A stretch of DNA of 20,712 bases from CAYXDO01 sp964463485 (lineage in GTDB: Bacteria > Myxococcota > Kuafuiibacteriia > Kuafuiibacteriales > Kuafuiibacteriaceae), in NCBI GenBank assembly GCA_964463485.1, contig CAYXDO010000184.1, positions 1-20,712 on the forward strand, written 5' to 3'. The notes under the pieces were generated by a model. That model was not told the origin of the DNA. It searched no databases and saw only the letters and a program-made list of their open reading frames with translations. The first letter of the stretch is position 1. The number at the start of each line of letters is the position of its first letter. Shown here one piece after another: positions 1 through 11,026 of the stretch. Position numbers and translations under genes: made by a program.

Positions 1-22
1 CCCAGGGATCCGCGAAGCTTAG

Positions 23-47
23 GCGCAGGCAGGCAAGATGCCTGCGC
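23..47 (-). terminator. Stem-loop downstream of the OmpA-family gene, possible terminator
   Basis: A perfect 9-bp inverted repeat (gcgcaggca / tgcctgcgc, arms 23-31 and 39-47, 7-nt loop) lies 20 bases beyond the stop codon of the leftward OmpA-family gene. It is well placed to end that transcript. Read on the minus strand it is not followed by a T-run, so intrinsic termination is uncertain. Confidence 0.4.
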
Positions 48-66
48 TCCCAGGGCGGACTGCGCC

Positions 67-1962
<1,896 letters not shown>

Positions 1963-1986
1963 GATGTTGCTCCCTCTCCCTAAAGC

Positions 1987-4818
1987 TCAAGCCCGGCGCC
2001 GTCGCAGGACGGTCGCGATGAGGCCGATGAAAACGAGGCCCAAAAGGCTGGTGTGGCTTGGGCTCACGCAGCGGCAGCCGCCACCCACGATGTTGACGTC
2101 GTCCGGGAAGCCGTCGCCGTCTTGATCTGGGTCGCAGACGTTCCCGATGTGGTCACCGTCGCGGTCCGATTGCCCACGGTTGGGCACGTCGGGGCAGTTG
2201 TCCGTCGAGTCCGGCACGCCGTCGTTGTCGCGATCGGACGCAGCACAACGTCGCCCATTACACTCGAAGCCTGCTTCGATCGCACACGCGGCCGAGCAGC
2301 CGTCCCCGTCCGATCGATTTCCGTCGTCACACGCCTCGCCCGTGTCCGGGCGGCCGTTGCCGCATGGCGGAGGAATGTCGTCGGCGCCGATGTTCGGGTC
2401 TCGCTCGTTGCCGTCCACGCGGCCGTTCCGGTTGCTGTCCTCCGTGCCATCGATGACCGTCCCATCATCGGTGTCGCGATCGGTTGGATCGGTCTCGGTG
2501 GCGGGATCGGCGTCTGGCGTGAATCCGGCGCCCGTTCCTTCGAACGCGACGTTGTTCCCGGAGCTGCGTCCTCCCGGTACACCCATCGTGACCCCAGTCT
2601 CGACGCCGTCCTTCAGGCCGTCGCCGTCAGTGTCGGGGTTGAGCGGGTTCGTTACGAAGCCGTCGGTGCCCGCGACGATCTCTTCGCCGTCCGAGATCCC
2701 ATCGTCGTCGGTGTCCGCGTCGAGCGGATCGGTGTCGGCGCGCGGGTCGTAGCGCGTGGGTGAGCCCGCGTCGATCTCTTGGCCGTCCGGGATGCCGTCA
2801 TCATCGGTGTCCGCGTCGTCGGGATCGGTCCCGATCGTCTCTTCGACGTCGTCGGAGATCCCGTCGGAGTCGCGGTCTTGGATCGTGTGCTCGGGGTCGA
2901 GGTAGTTCGGGATCCCGTCGCCGTCCTCGTCGCCGGTGCCTTCGTCTTCGTCCCCGTTGCGGTCGCCGTCCGAGTTGCGGTCGTACCAGTTGGGTCGCGA
3001 GTCGCCATCGACGTCGTTGCCATGAGTGGCGCCATCAGCGGCCTCCTCGGCCGTCGGGATGCCGTCGCCGTCGTCGTCAGGGTCGCGCCAGTTGCGAAGA
3101 CCGTCGCCGTCGATGTCTGAGGTGCCCTCGACGCTGTCGAGGATCGTGTCGTCGTCGGAGTCCGTATCCAGCGCGTCGATCGTCTCGTCGTCGTCGGTGT
3201 CCACGGCCTCGCCGTGGTTCGTCTCGATATCGTCGCGAATGCCGTCGTCGTCCGAGTCCGCGTCGAGCGGGTTGGATCCGATCGTGCGCTCGACTTCCGT
3301 GCCCACGGTGTCGCCGTCGTCGTCGACATCGCGGAAGTTGGGACGACCGTCGGTGTCGAGGTCGCCCGCGCCTTCGCCAACGTCGAGCAAGGTATCGCCA
3401 TCGGAGTCTTCGTCCTTCGCGTCGATGGCGCCGTCGCCGTCGGTGTCGATCGGGAGCCCGCCGTCGGTCTCGATGAAGTCGTTGATGCCGTCGCCGTCGG
3501 TGTCGGAGTCGTCGGGGTTCGTGCCGAGATTGCACTCGACCGAGTCGAGAAGGCCGTCGCCATCCGCATCGCCGTCCGCGTCCACGACTACCGTGACGCT
3601 GTCGGCTCCGGTCGCCGCGCCCAGCCACGTGAACGTGCTGAGCTTGGTCTCGGATCCCTTGCCGCGCGGGCCGAAGTTGCCAAAGGCGCGCGCGTCCGTG
3701 TTGGGCACAGGTGCCGCGGTGATCGCACCCGGAAGGACGCCAGCGGGGCCAGACGAACCGAGGCTGTGCTGTCCGTTCGGCATCAACACGTCCATGCTCT
3801 GGACCGCCGAATCGTCCCACCACATGCGCAGCGGCTCGAAGGTGGTGCCTGCTCGCCGATAAAAGCGGAGTCCTGGGAAAATCGTGTTCGCGTTGTCAGC
3901 GATCAAAAACGTCGTGCCCACCGTGACCGTGACCTTGCAGGACACCGAGCCGACCGGCGTCGGAAGCCCACTTCCGTCGAGGCCGTCCCACCACGCGATG
4001 TTGTGGCCGACCGCGGTGTGGCCTGTTCGCACGACGTCGCCGCCGCCGGACACGTCGAAGACCCCGTCGCGATTGAGGTCGCAGACCATGTGCCACGCGC
4101 CGTTCACGTTGGAGTCGAAGCCGATTTTGATCTTCGATTCTCCGGCCACGACGCTCGTGCAGGTGCCGTCTTCGAGCGCGACGTTGCTGATCGTCGGCGC
4201 GGTCACCACTCCGTTCACGCCCTCGGGGACGTTGAGGAAGAGCGGATGCTCGCCGTCCGCGACGCCTGACTGCGGCGGTCCGCTGCGGTTGTAATACGGC
4301 GCCACGTGGCCAACTTCGTTGGCCCTGAGCGCGTAAGTCTTGCGAGGCGCGAGTCCCTTGAAATCGAGCGCGACGACGGCGCTGTCAGTGCCTCGGCCGC
4401 CCGGGACCTTGGCGAACAATCGCAGGTCGATCGGCGTCCACGCCGGCAGCGGAATCAAGTGCCACGCCATCGCCGCGACACGACCCGGGCGCGGTTGTGT
4501 CCCGCGAATCACCGTGATGTCCCAGCTCTCCTGCTGGTCTTCGACCATCGCCCAGTGCAGGCCGTTCATGGTCGGAACGATGGTGGATGGGCTCGCAAAC
4601 GTGCCCAGCATCGATCCATCGGGATTCCAAACCGTGAGATTCCCCGCCCCGCTCCAGGTGATCGCTTCCGTCGTGAATTGGCGGACGTCGACCCGCAGCT
4701 CCGTGCCGGGGCGCATCTGGTGTGCCCCAAGCTCGGCCGTTCCCTCGCCCCGCGCGATCCCCGGCGCGATGGTCAGGGCCGATAGGAGCGCAAGGCGCCC
4801 TGTGACCGTAACTCGCAT
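1987..4818 (-). CDS. Exported TSP3-repeat protein with DUF4215-like Cys-rich motif and MYXO-CTERM tail
   Basis: This is a 943-residue exported protein. A signal peptide (about residues 1-24, ending GIARG) is followed by about 385 residues I cannot assign to a family. Residues of about 409-740 hold a long run of TSP3-type DTDxDGxxD repeats. Residues of about 818-856 form a Myxococcus Cys-rich (DUF4215-like) motif containing GEACDDGNRSDGDGCS. A further TSP3 segment follows (about 865-905). The C-terminus is GGGCRC, then a hydrophobic helix, then RRRRA, which is the layout of the MYXO-CTERM sorting signal. In that family an intramembrane protease (myxosortase) cleaves near the Cys and the protein ends up on the cell surface. 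A good ribosome site (AGGAGA, 4823-4828 on the minus strand) sits 4 bases from the ATG. It lies between the heparinase-like gene and the OmpA gene. The ligand of the N-terminal domain is unknown. Confidence 0.88.
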   Translation of the reverse strand: MRVTVTGRLALLSALTIAPGIARGEGTAELGAHQMRPGTELRVDVRQFTTEAITWSGAGNLTVWNPDGSMLGTFASPSTIVPTMNGLHWAMVEDQQESWDITVIRGTQPRPGRVAAMAWHLIPLPAWTPIDLRLFAKVPGGRGTDSAVVALDFKGLAPRKTYALRANEVGHVAPYYNRSGPPQSGVADGEHPLFLNVPEGVNGVVTAPTISNVALEDGTCTSVVAGESKIKIGFDSNVNGAWHMVCDLNRDGVFDVSGGGDVVRTGHTAVGHNIAWWDGLDGSGLPTPVGSVSCKVTVTVGTTFLIADNANTIFPGLRFYRRAGTTFEPLRMWWDDSAVQSMDVLMPNGQHSLGSSGPAGVLPGAITAAPVPNTDARAFGNFGPRGKGSETKLSTFTWLGAATGADSVTVVVDADGDADGDGLLDSVECNLGTNPDDSDTDGDGINDFIETDGGLPIDTDGDGAIDAKDEDSDGDTLLDVGEGAGDLDTDGRPNFRDVDDDGDTVGTEVERTIGSNPLDADSDDDGIRDDIETNHGEAVDTDDDETIDALDTDSDDDTILDSVEGTSDIDGDGLRNWRDPDDDGDGIPTAEEAADGATHGNDVDGDSRPNWYDRNSDGDRNGDEDEGTGDEDGDGIPNYLDPEHTIQDRDSDGISDDVEETIGTDPDDADTDDDGIPDGQEIDAGSPTRYDPRADTDPLDADTDDDGISDGEEIVAGTDGFVTNPLNPDTDGDGLKDGVETGVTMGVPGGRSSGNNVAFEGTGAGFTPDADPATETDPTDRDTDDGTVIDGTEDSNRNGRVDGNERDPNIGADDIPPPCGNGRPDTGEACDDGNRSDGDGCSAACAIEAGFECNGRRCAASDRDNDGVPDSTDNCPDVPNRGQSDRDGDHIGNVCDPDQDGDGFPDDVNIVGGGCRCVSPSHTSLLGLVFIGLIATVLRRRRA

Positions 4819-4866
4819 GCGCTCTCCTAGACCGGAGCCAACCCCGAGCCAAGAGCCTTTCTCGAA

Positions 4867-7119
4867 TCACGGAGCCCTCGGGTCGCCCCACAACGCAACG
4901 TCCGCCAGCGCACCCAAAACCGCAGCCCTGACCGCGAGATCCGACTCGAACGGTCGGGCGCACCCCGCCGACTTGGGCGTGGTCACCAGATAGCTGGTGA
5001 TCGAACCAGAGCCGTCGAGACGCGCATTCTCGAGCACCTCCAGCGCTGGCGCCGGCACCGGCTGCTCCCCCTGAAACACCCAACCCTGGAGCTCCCCGGA
5101 GCTTCGACCCGCCACCGGCTCGACCCCCACGCCGCCGGCATACAAGAACAGGCACGACCCCCCAACGTCCGCGACCCGCACCACGCGGCGATCCACGGCG
5201 ATTTGTTTGTTCGGCAGAAGGTGGAAGACCTGCCGAAGCTCGAGCGGCGACCGAGGGGCTTTGGAAATCCGAAAGTCGTCTCGAACGACGACCCACCTCG
5301 GCCGAACGAACGTGAGTGTTCGAACGATTTCAGGGCTCTCCAAAACCACGCGGGTGACCGCTCCGGACGTCAAAAGGCTCGTGACGCTCGCGAGGCCTTC
5401 CGCGCCTTCGACCGCGGCTCCTTCGATGGAAGCGCCGCAGCACGTCGACCCAGGAACGACCGGAGGCGCGGGGCCTCGTCGAAAAGGAACGTTGTGAGCC
5501 CGACGAGCACGGGCGAAGGCCAACAGGTCGCTGTTCTCCGGAAGCGCGGGCTCGCCGAGCTCGATGAGCCAGTCGACGCCATCAGCCGCCAACACGAAGC
5601 TCAACGCGTCAGCGTGGCCAAACGCGCCACGTCCTCGGACCGCCAATACAGGAGAGTCGGACGCCCGATCGGCCCGCAGCACCGTGAGATCCGACGACGC
5701 AAAGTGCGCAGCGAGCTCGGGTGAGGGCATGCCTGCGCCTCCGCAGATCGACTCGCAGAAACCGGAGCTCGGGCATGCCGACGCCGCTCGCCTCGGATCG
5801 AACACACGATCCGGCCTCACTCGACCCCACGGAACGAGCCGGCCGTTGATCGTGAGCTCACAAAGGAGCTCTGCGGCGTTCGACGCGAGGCTCGCAAAAG
5901 GCGTCGCGCTCGCCGCTTCGTACGTGTCGAGGGCTTGGGCTAGGTCGCTGATATCCTGCCGTTCGAAGCCGCGTCGGGCTCGAGCCGCCGCTTCCGAAGG
6001 TGCGAGAACCTCCGGATACAAGAGCGAGTAGGTCACGAGCGCGACGTCGGCTACGGATCCCGGTCGACCGAGCAGGCTCGCCGCATCTGCGTGGAGCAGC
6101 GCGTACAGCCGATCGCGCTCCGGAGTCGACTCGGCGCTCGACACGAGCAACGCCGCCACGTTGAGGAGCCGGCGCCCCACGACGTCCGGATCATCGAAGA
6201 TCTCGACCAGCGCTTCCTCTCTTCGCGCCGAGCCCGCATCGAGGCGATCGGCCAGCTCCGACGCCAAGGTCACCGCGGCCTGCAGGTCCTCCCGCTGGCG
6301 CGCGGCGGAGAAGGCTTCGACGAAGACGCGCGTTCCATCGAACGCGAGGAATCGCTCCCGCCATGCGCGGCTTGGCCCAGCGAACAGCGCGAAGTCGAAT
6401 CGATCGAGGCACTCGGGCGTGGAGACGCGTCGACCGAAGCCCGGGCCCTTCACCGCCGAGCACTCGCCGGGCAACCTCGGAAGCTCGATCTCCGGAAAGC
6501 CAGGCTGCGCGTACGCAAGGCTCGTCCTCATGCGGCGAGCGAGCGGGCCCGGCTGTTCGTGAAGCTCGGCCGGCGGCATCGCCGCCAACACTTGGTCCCT
6601 CACCGCGGTCTTCCAAACCTTGGGCGCCAAGGTCGGCAGGCCGCTCCTGCGAGCGTTGAACCGCGCGGGTCCATCCTTCGGATCGATCGGAGTGACCTCC
6701 ACCGAGATCGAGATCGCCCACGCCTTCGTTCGATCCTCGGTTCGATCCTCGGTTCGATCGTCGGTCAGATCGATCAGCAGCTCGGGGTCATATTCGCCGC
6801 CGTGGGTCACGTAGGCGGCGTCGGCTTGATCGAGCCACCCCACCACGGACGCAGCGCGAAACGGCAGCCACACCATGTGGAGCCCGCTCTCGATGCGCGC
6901 GACGCCGCGTGTTTCCGGCGTAAGCCCTTCGAGCCTGGCGCGAACGCCCACCGCAGAAGCACCGTCTACTTCCGGCAGCGAGACGCTGACGCGACAGCGC
7001 AGCGGCCCCTTCCCTTCGAGCTTGGATCCGGAATGGACGTCCGCCCCGCACGTCCAGCTGGGCTCTGCGGACAACGCGACGAGCCCAAGGACCCACGAAA
7101 CCATGCTCCGACTTCGCAC
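4867..7119 (-). CDS. Exported heparinase II/III-fold protein, divergent
   Basis: This protein has about 750 residues. I chose the GTG at 7119 because it gives a basic start (MRSRS) before a hydrophobic signal segment ending ALSA; an ATG at 7104 in the same frame is the alternative. Residues of about 480-720 resemble the C-terminal beta-sandwich of heparinase II/III polysaccharide lyases. The visible matches are GHADALSFVLAADG (His near residue 500), a following RRAHNVPF segment, and FVRPRWVVVRD. The helical N-terminal half is poorly conserved, and I do not see the usual Tyr-containing catalytic stretch of active lyases. It may therefore act on an unusual glycan or only bind one. Several Cys residues (CPSSGFCESIC, STCC) suggest disulfides outside the cytoplasm. 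It is upstream of, and in line with, the two TSP3 genes; 48 bases separate it from the next. Confidence 0.68.
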   Translation of the reverse strand: MRSRSMVSWVLGLVALSAEPSWTCGADVHSGSKLEGKGPLRCRVSVSLPEVDGASAVGVRARLEGLTPETRGVARIESGLHMVWLPFRAASVVGWLDQADAAYVTHGGEYDPELLIDLTDDRTEDRTEDRTKAWAISISVEVTPIDPKDGPARFNARRSGLPTLAPKVWKTAVRDQVLAAMPPAELHEQPGPLARRMRTSLAYAQPGFPEIELPRLPGECSAVKGPGFGRRVSTPECLDRFDFALFAGPSRAWRERFLAFDGTRVFVEAFSAARQREDLQAAVTLASELADRLDAGSARREEALVEIFDDPDVVGRRLLNVAALLVSSAESTPERDRLYALLHADAASLLGRPGSVADVALVTYSLLYPEVLAPSEAAARARRGFERQDISDLAQALDTYEAASATPFASLASNAAELLCELTINGRLVPWGRVRPDRVFDPRRAASACPSSGFCESICGGAGMPSPELAAHFASSDLTVLRADRASDSPVLAVRGRGAFGHADALSFVLAADGVDWLIELGEPALPENSDLLAFARARRAHNVPFRRGPAPPVVPGSTCCGASIEGAAVEGAEGLASVTSLLTSGAVTRVVLESPEIVRTLTFVRPRWVVVRDDFRISKAPRSPLELRQVFHLLPNKQIAVDRRVVRVADVGGSCLFLYAGGVGVEPVAGRSSGELQGWVFQGEQPVPAPALEVLENARLDGSGSITSYLVTTPKSAGCARPFESDLAVRAAVLGALADVALWGDPRAP
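6729..6764 (-). repeat. 12-bp tandem repeat, three copies, in frame
   Basis: The unit ttcgatcctcgg occurs three times in tandem (the third copy has one substitution) within the heparinase-like gene. It encodes repeated Asp-Arg-Thr-(Glu) on the minus strand. Because the unit is 12 bp, copy-number changes keep the frame. Confidence 0.9.
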
Positions 7120-7171
7120 GAAAGACGTCGCGAGCGAAAGAAAGGATCGCTCCCGCCGGGTTCGCCGAGCG

Positions 7172-7200
7172 TTGACCGTCCGGACCCGTTGGACTTCCAT
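7172..7200 (+). promoter_or_regulatory. Possible sigma-70-like promoter for the barrel-protein operon
   Basis: In the 124-base divergent gap, TTGACC (7172-7177) is followed after 17 bases by TTCCAT (7195-7200). The -35 match is good and the -10 match weak (3 of 6). Transcription would begin about 35 bases before the ATG at 7244. Confidence 0.33.
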
Positions 7201-7243
7201 CCAAAGCTCGAAGCGATCCTTTCGCCGAGCGCCAAGGAGTGTG

Positions 7244-7912
7244 ATGAGTTCCAGGCAACGTCTTCCCGGCTCTGCGATCGCCTTGATCGCGGGCGCCTTC
7301 ACGTTCGGCGCAGCGGAAGCCGACGCTTCGGCAGGCAACCTCTTTCTCTACAGCCCCGTGGGTCCCGGACAAGGCGAGAGCGTGTTCGGCGTAGGCGGAC
7401 GCGTCTACCTCTTCATCCCGACCTTCGACCTGCACTACGTCCGAGGGCTGACCGACTACCTCGACTTGTACTTCGACCTCAACTCGCTCGTGGTCATCAA
7501 CCAAGTCGACCTCGGCCTTCGAGCTCGCCTCGTCGGGGACGCGAGCTCGCGCTTCTCCATGGCGCTCAAGGCCGCCGCCAACCCCACCTTCCTCTTCCTG
7601 AAGTTTCGCGACGCAGAGCCCGTCAGCTTCGCGGCCACGCCTGGCATCGTGTTCGGCTTCGGCGGACCCACGACCCAGTTCACCGTCGGCTTCGACCTCC
7701 CGATCTACTTCGGCTCGGCCGGCTTCGCCGCCGGCGAGTCAGGTGCCCCGCCGGGCTCCAAGGTGCAGCTCGTCGGCCGGCCCAACATCGGCGTCGAATG
7801 GCGCGTCGGCGACTCCGCGAACATGTATATTCAGGCATCGAGCCTGATCGGCTTCTCAGACTCGGTCTCCGATTTCGTCGGCCCGATCGTCGGCATTGGC
7901 GCGGCAGGCTAG
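7244..7912 (+). CDS. Small outer-membrane beta-barrel protein
   Basis: This is a 222-residue exported protein. The ATG at 7244 is preceded by AAGGAG (7234-7239) at 4 bases and begins a clear signal peptide with likely cleavage after DASA near residue 30. The in-frame reading extends further upstream but has no signal peptide there. The mature part shows alternating polar and hydrophobic strands with frequent Gly and aromatic residues (for example LDLYFDLNSLVV) and no long hydrophobic helix, as in 8- to 10-strand outer-membrane barrels. I cannot name a specific family or substrate. It is divergent from the heparinase-like gene and is the first gene of a plus-strand run. The next gene probably starts inside it. 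Confidence 0.8.
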   Translation: MSSRQRLPGSAIALIAGAFTFGAAEADASAGNLFLYSPVGPGQGESVFGVGGRVYLFIPTFDLHYVRGLTDYLDLYFDLNSLVVINQVDLGLRARLVGDASSRFSMALKAAANPTFLFLKFRDAEPVSFAATPGIVFGFGGPTTQFTVGFDLPIYFGSAGFAAGESGAPPGSKVQLVGRPNIGVEWRVGDSANMYIQASSLIGFSDSVSDFVGPIVGIGAAG

Positions 7913-8583
7913 CCGCTCTTTGCCTCTCGATCCTCGCCTGCCGATCGCAGCAAACCGGCGGCTCGCCGCCTGATGGCACCGTGCGGAGGTTCCACTCGAA
8001 CGGAGCGATCGCCGCGGAGCTCCACTTCGAACGCGGCCGGGCCGTGGGTTCCTGGAGATCGTGGTCTCCAAACGGGGAGCTCCTCACACAATTCGAATTC
8101 TCTGGCGGTTACGCGGAAGGGCCCGCGCTGCGCCGCTTCGCCGACGGCCGCCTGAGCGCGTCGATGCGGTTCGATGACGGCCGGCTCGCTGGGCGGCGAG
8201 TCGTTTGGCGACGGAGTGGTCGGCTCGCGGCCGACGATGGCTTCGTCGACGGCGAACGCGAAGGCACGTGCCTGCGCTACTTCGACAGCGGAACGCCGAT
8301 GTTCGCCGAGCATCACTCGAACGGGAGCCTCCTGTTGCGCCTCGCCTGGAGCCGCGACCCGCCACGCCTCGGCCTCGTGGAGACCCAAGAGGCCGCGATC
8401 AAGTTCGAACGTGCGTGGCCCGTCATCGAACCCCGCGGCGCCAACGCGTTCGAAGAAACACGCCTGTACGGGCCATGGCAGGAGCCTGACGGCGCGGAGC
8501 TGCTTCGAGATCTCGTGGCGCTCCACGCCGGCGACGAAGTCCGACAGCTCACCTTTCCGGAAGTCGCGGTCATCGCGAAGTGA
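7798..8583 (+). CDS. MORN-repeat lipoprotein (YwqK-like repeats)
   Basis: From about residue 58 the protein has roughly five MORN_2/YwqK-type repeats, recognised by motifs such as RRFHSNGAIAAELHFERG, SWSPNGELL and YFDSGTPMF. Just before them is a lipoprotein signal, LCLSILAC (Cys codon 7939). The only ordinary start codon in frame near this signal is the ATG at 7798. That gives a 261-residue product with a long basic leader and a 115-base overlap with the barrel gene. No ATG, GTG or TTG lies between it and the lipobox, so the true start is uncertain. It overlaps the next gene by GTGA. Proteins with these repeats are often labelled 'antitoxin', but no toxin partner is present, so I read it as an envelope lipoprotein of unknown role. 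Confidence 0.72.
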   Translation: MARRRLREHVYSGIEPDRLLRLGLRFRRPDRRHWRGRLAALCLSILACRSQQTGGSPPDGTVRRFHSNGAIAAELHFERGRAVGSWRSWSPNGELLTQFEFSGGYAEGPALRRFADGRLSASMRFDDGRLAGRRVVWRRSGRLAADDGFVDGEREGTCLRYFDSGTPMFAEHHSNGSLLLRLAWSRDPPRLGLVETQEAAIKFERAWPVIEPRGANAFEETRLYGPWQEPDGAELLRDLVALHAGDEVRQLTFPEVAVIAK

Positions 8584-10985
8584 TCGGGCGGCTCGGATGG
8601 GCGATCGCGCTGCTCCTCGCGATCGCCTTTGCCTTCGGCGACGTGTTGCCGCTCGGCCGTGGCTTTGCGCTCGAAGGACACGCGAACGAAAAGCGGCTCT
8701 GGTGGCACATCACCCAAGATTTCCAGCGGGGTCAGCTGGCATCGGGCGTCCTCAGCGACGAGATCGACGTTCCGCTGGAGCAGCGAATCCTCGCGCAATA
8801 CACACCCGTCGCCGTCGTGTTCCTGCTCTTCGACTTCGACGAAGCCTACGACCTCTACGTGCTGCTTCATTACACGCTCTTGGGTCTCGGCGCGTTCCTC
8901 GTCGCGATCGCGTTCGGCGCCAGGCCCGAAGAAGCCTTCACTTCAGGTGTGCTGGCGTCGATCTCCGGTCCCGTCCTGTCCCTCGACACCGAGCTCCCGA
9001 CGCTCACCGCCTTGGCTTGGCTGCCCTGGGTTCTGCTGGCGCTCCTCGCCGTCTTGCGTCGCCCAAGCCCGCAATCGACGCGAGCGATGGGCCTGCTCGC
9101 GATCGCCTTTGGATTCCACCTTCAAGGCGTGAGCTGGGTGATCATCGCGATCGACGTCGCGGCGATCATCGGCGTTGCGCTCGGACGCTACAGCGCCAAC
9201 GAGACCACGAGACCGGGTGCAAAGCTCAGAGCTGCCTTCGGCTTTGGGCTCGGCGCTGCCATTTCCGCGATCGCGATCGTCCCCGCGCTGATCGCTGCGC
9301 TCGAAGCGGGAGCCAGCGCTTCGATTCGACAGACCTTCGGTATCACCTTTCTGCAGCTCGTCGAGCTCCTCGGGCCTTCGCTCTTTGCTCCCCCCGATCT
9401 GCCTTTCGCCGAGGTTCGAGCTTTGAGCGAGCACCAAGACCTTCTCTCGGTGTGGACTCCGAACGACTTCAAGTCGATGTACCTGGGCTCTGCGCTCAGC
9501 TTGCTCGCGATGGTCGGACGAGATCGCCGCACGAAAGTAGTGGGGCTCGCCGTCGTGGCCGCGTTCGCCATCACGCTCAGCGGCGGCACCTTCGTCTTCC
9601 AGCGGATCAAAGACGTCGGCCCGCTCGCCCATGGAGTCGATGCGGGTCACCTCTCGATCTTCGGGTCGGCGCTGATGGCCGTGTTCGCACCGTTGGCGCT
9701 GAGGCGCGTGAAGGAGCAGCCGCTGCGGCTCGCGTTCGGCGCCATCTTGTTGCTCGTGGGGATCGTCGGGCTCGTCCAGACGATCCTCTCGGATGAATTT
9801 CGCAACTATTTGGCCCTGACCTTCGGCTCCACCGCGATCCCAACTCGCGCGCTCTCGATTGCCCCTCATGAGCTTCCGCTCGATCCCACTTTTGGTGAGG
9901 CCTTCGATCGCCTCCCCGAGATCGCGATGGGAGCGATGAGCGCGCGGCTCGTCCACGGAGCTCTGTTCGCGGTCGGTTTCACGCTCGCGGCGGTGGCGAT
10001 CGCGCGAGCCCCTCGCCTGTCGGTGGCCCCGCACTTGATCGCGGTGCTCGTCGCCCTCGACCTCGCGGTCGGAGCGCGTTTCACGATCTTCGGGGCAGAA
10101 CATGCAGACGCACGACCGACGAGAGCCGTGCTCGACGCCCTCGCCTCGCCCGACAAGTCCTCGGGCCGGTTATTCGCTTGGAGACCGCCGACCTACGGCC
10201 CTGAAATCCATCAGCGAGACGGCCAGAGCTTCGCGGCGGCGGAGGTCGCCTCCAGGGGCCAACGAGGCGAGCTCGCCTTCGACGTACCGGGGCTGCGCCG
10301 CTTCGTGCTCAGCCCCGGCGGTCTGCGCCCATACACTTGGACGGCCAAGATCGTCTACATCGTGTCTCGCACCATCGATCCGGCGCTCTATCCACTGCTG
10401 CAACGCGCTGGCGTCTCCCACGTGTCCACTTGGTTCACCGGCCTTCGGCGTCCAGCGCGGCTCGCCTTCGTCCTCGACGTACTCGGAGAGGCACCCGAGC
10501 TCGTGTACGAGCTGCCCTCGCCGCGCCCGTACGTGTCCACGACCTCGAGCTGGAAGAACCTCGATCCGAAGACCACCCCGGCCCGCGCCCGCCTCCTCTT
10601 CGCGGCCGACCCGGCGTCCGTGTTCGTCGTACGCGAAGGCGGGTCCGTCCCCGACGCGGCCTGCGCGGGCACCGCCACCGTCACGCCCGTCGAGATCCGG
10701 CCGGGTCTCGTCGAGCTCGAGGTCGACGCGCCTTGCCGCGCGATGGTCGTGGTCCAAGAGCCGCTCACACCAAGGTGGCGCGCATACAGAGACGGGCACC
10801 CCGTCGCCATCTCCTCCGTCGATCTCGGGTGGCTCGCCGTCGAGGTGGGGCGCGGTCGAGGGCACTTGTCGTTCCGCTACGAATCGACTGCCCCGCGCGT
10901 GGCGCCTTACTCCGCCATGGCTTTCGTCCTCGCGCTCGGTTTGCTCGCGATCGGGGCTCCTCGCTCCGTCAAAGCAACCGGCTGA
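8580..10985 (+). CDS. YfhO-like multi-pass membrane protein
   Basis: This is an 801-residue integral membrane protein. It has a hydrophobic N-terminal helix, about ten further membrane segments up to about residue 500, then a large soluble domain and one last helix near the C-terminus. The C-terminal layout matches the YfhO family: a PLTPRWRAYRDGHPV stretch, then a beta-rich segment ending in SFRYEST before the last helix. The NDFKSMYLGSALSLL segment in the middle is also typical. YfhO members resemble GT-C glycosyltransferases and in Gram-positive bacteria act in teichoic-acid glycosylation; the substrate in this organism cannot be predicted. The GTG start overlaps the stop of the MORN lipoprotein (GTGA), indicating translational coupling. 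It is followed by fabI after 41 bases. Confidence 0.8.
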   Translation: MIGRLGWAIALLLAIAFAFGDVLPLGRGFALEGHANEKRLWWHITQDFQRGQLASGVLSDEIDVPLEQRILAQYTPVAVVFLLFDFDEAYDLYVLLHYTLLGLGAFLVAIAFGARPEEAFTSGVLASISGPVLSLDTELPTLTALAWLPWVLLALLAVLRRPSPQSTRAMGLLAIAFGFHLQGVSWVIIAIDVAAIIGVALGRYSANETTRPGAKLRAAFGFGLGAAISAIAIVPALIAALEAGASASIRQTFGITFLQLVELLGPSLFAPPDLPFAEVRALSEHQDLLSVWTPNDFKSMYLGSALSLLAMVGRDRRTKVVGLAVVAAFAITLSGGTFVFQRIKDVGPLAHGVDAGHLSIFGSALMAVFAPLALRRVKEQPLRLAFGAILLLVGIVGLVQTILSDEFRNYLALTFGSTAIPTRALSIAPHELPLDPTFGEAFDRLPEIAMGAMSARLVHGALFAVGFTLAAVAIARAPRLSVAPHLIAVLVALDLAVGARFTIFGAEHADARPTRAVLDALASPDKSSGRLFAWRPPTYGPEIHQRDGQSFAAAEVASRGQRGELAFDVPGLRRFVLSPGGLRPYTWTAKIVYIVSRTIDPALYPLLQRAGVSHVSTWFTGLRRPARLAFVLDVLGEAPELVYELPSPRPYVSTTSSWKNLDPKTTPARARLLFAADPASVFVVREGGSVPDAACAGTATVTPVEIRPGLVELEVDAPCRAMVVVQEPLTPRWRAYRDGHPVAISSVDLGWLAVEVGRGRGHLSFRYESTAPRVAPYSAMAFVLALGLLAIGAPRSVKATG

Positions 10986-11026
10986 TCGAGCTTGTCGTAC
11001 GGAGCGGTTCCGGCTTTCGTCCCGGC

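Noticed and set aside
2053..4269. Several plus-strand open frames opposite the MYXO-CTERM gene
   Set aside because: They are shadows of repetitive TSP3 coding with Ser/Val/Arg-rich translation and no motifs.
6091..7797. Upstream extension of the MORN-lipoprotein frame through the heparinase-like gene
   Set aside because: The extension is Arg-rich shadow sequence antisense to a recognisable gene and then out of frame with the barrel gene; only the part from about 7798 is plausible.
7798..8583. Reading the MORN/YwqK-like protein as the antitoxin of a toxin-antitoxin pair
   Set aside because: The label comes from automated annotation of this repeat family; there is a lipobox and no small toxin gene next to it.
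8943..10103. 386-codon minus-strand frame opposite the YfhO-like gene
   Set aside because: It is a highly charged shadow without a family match, while the plus strand encodes coherent membrane helices.
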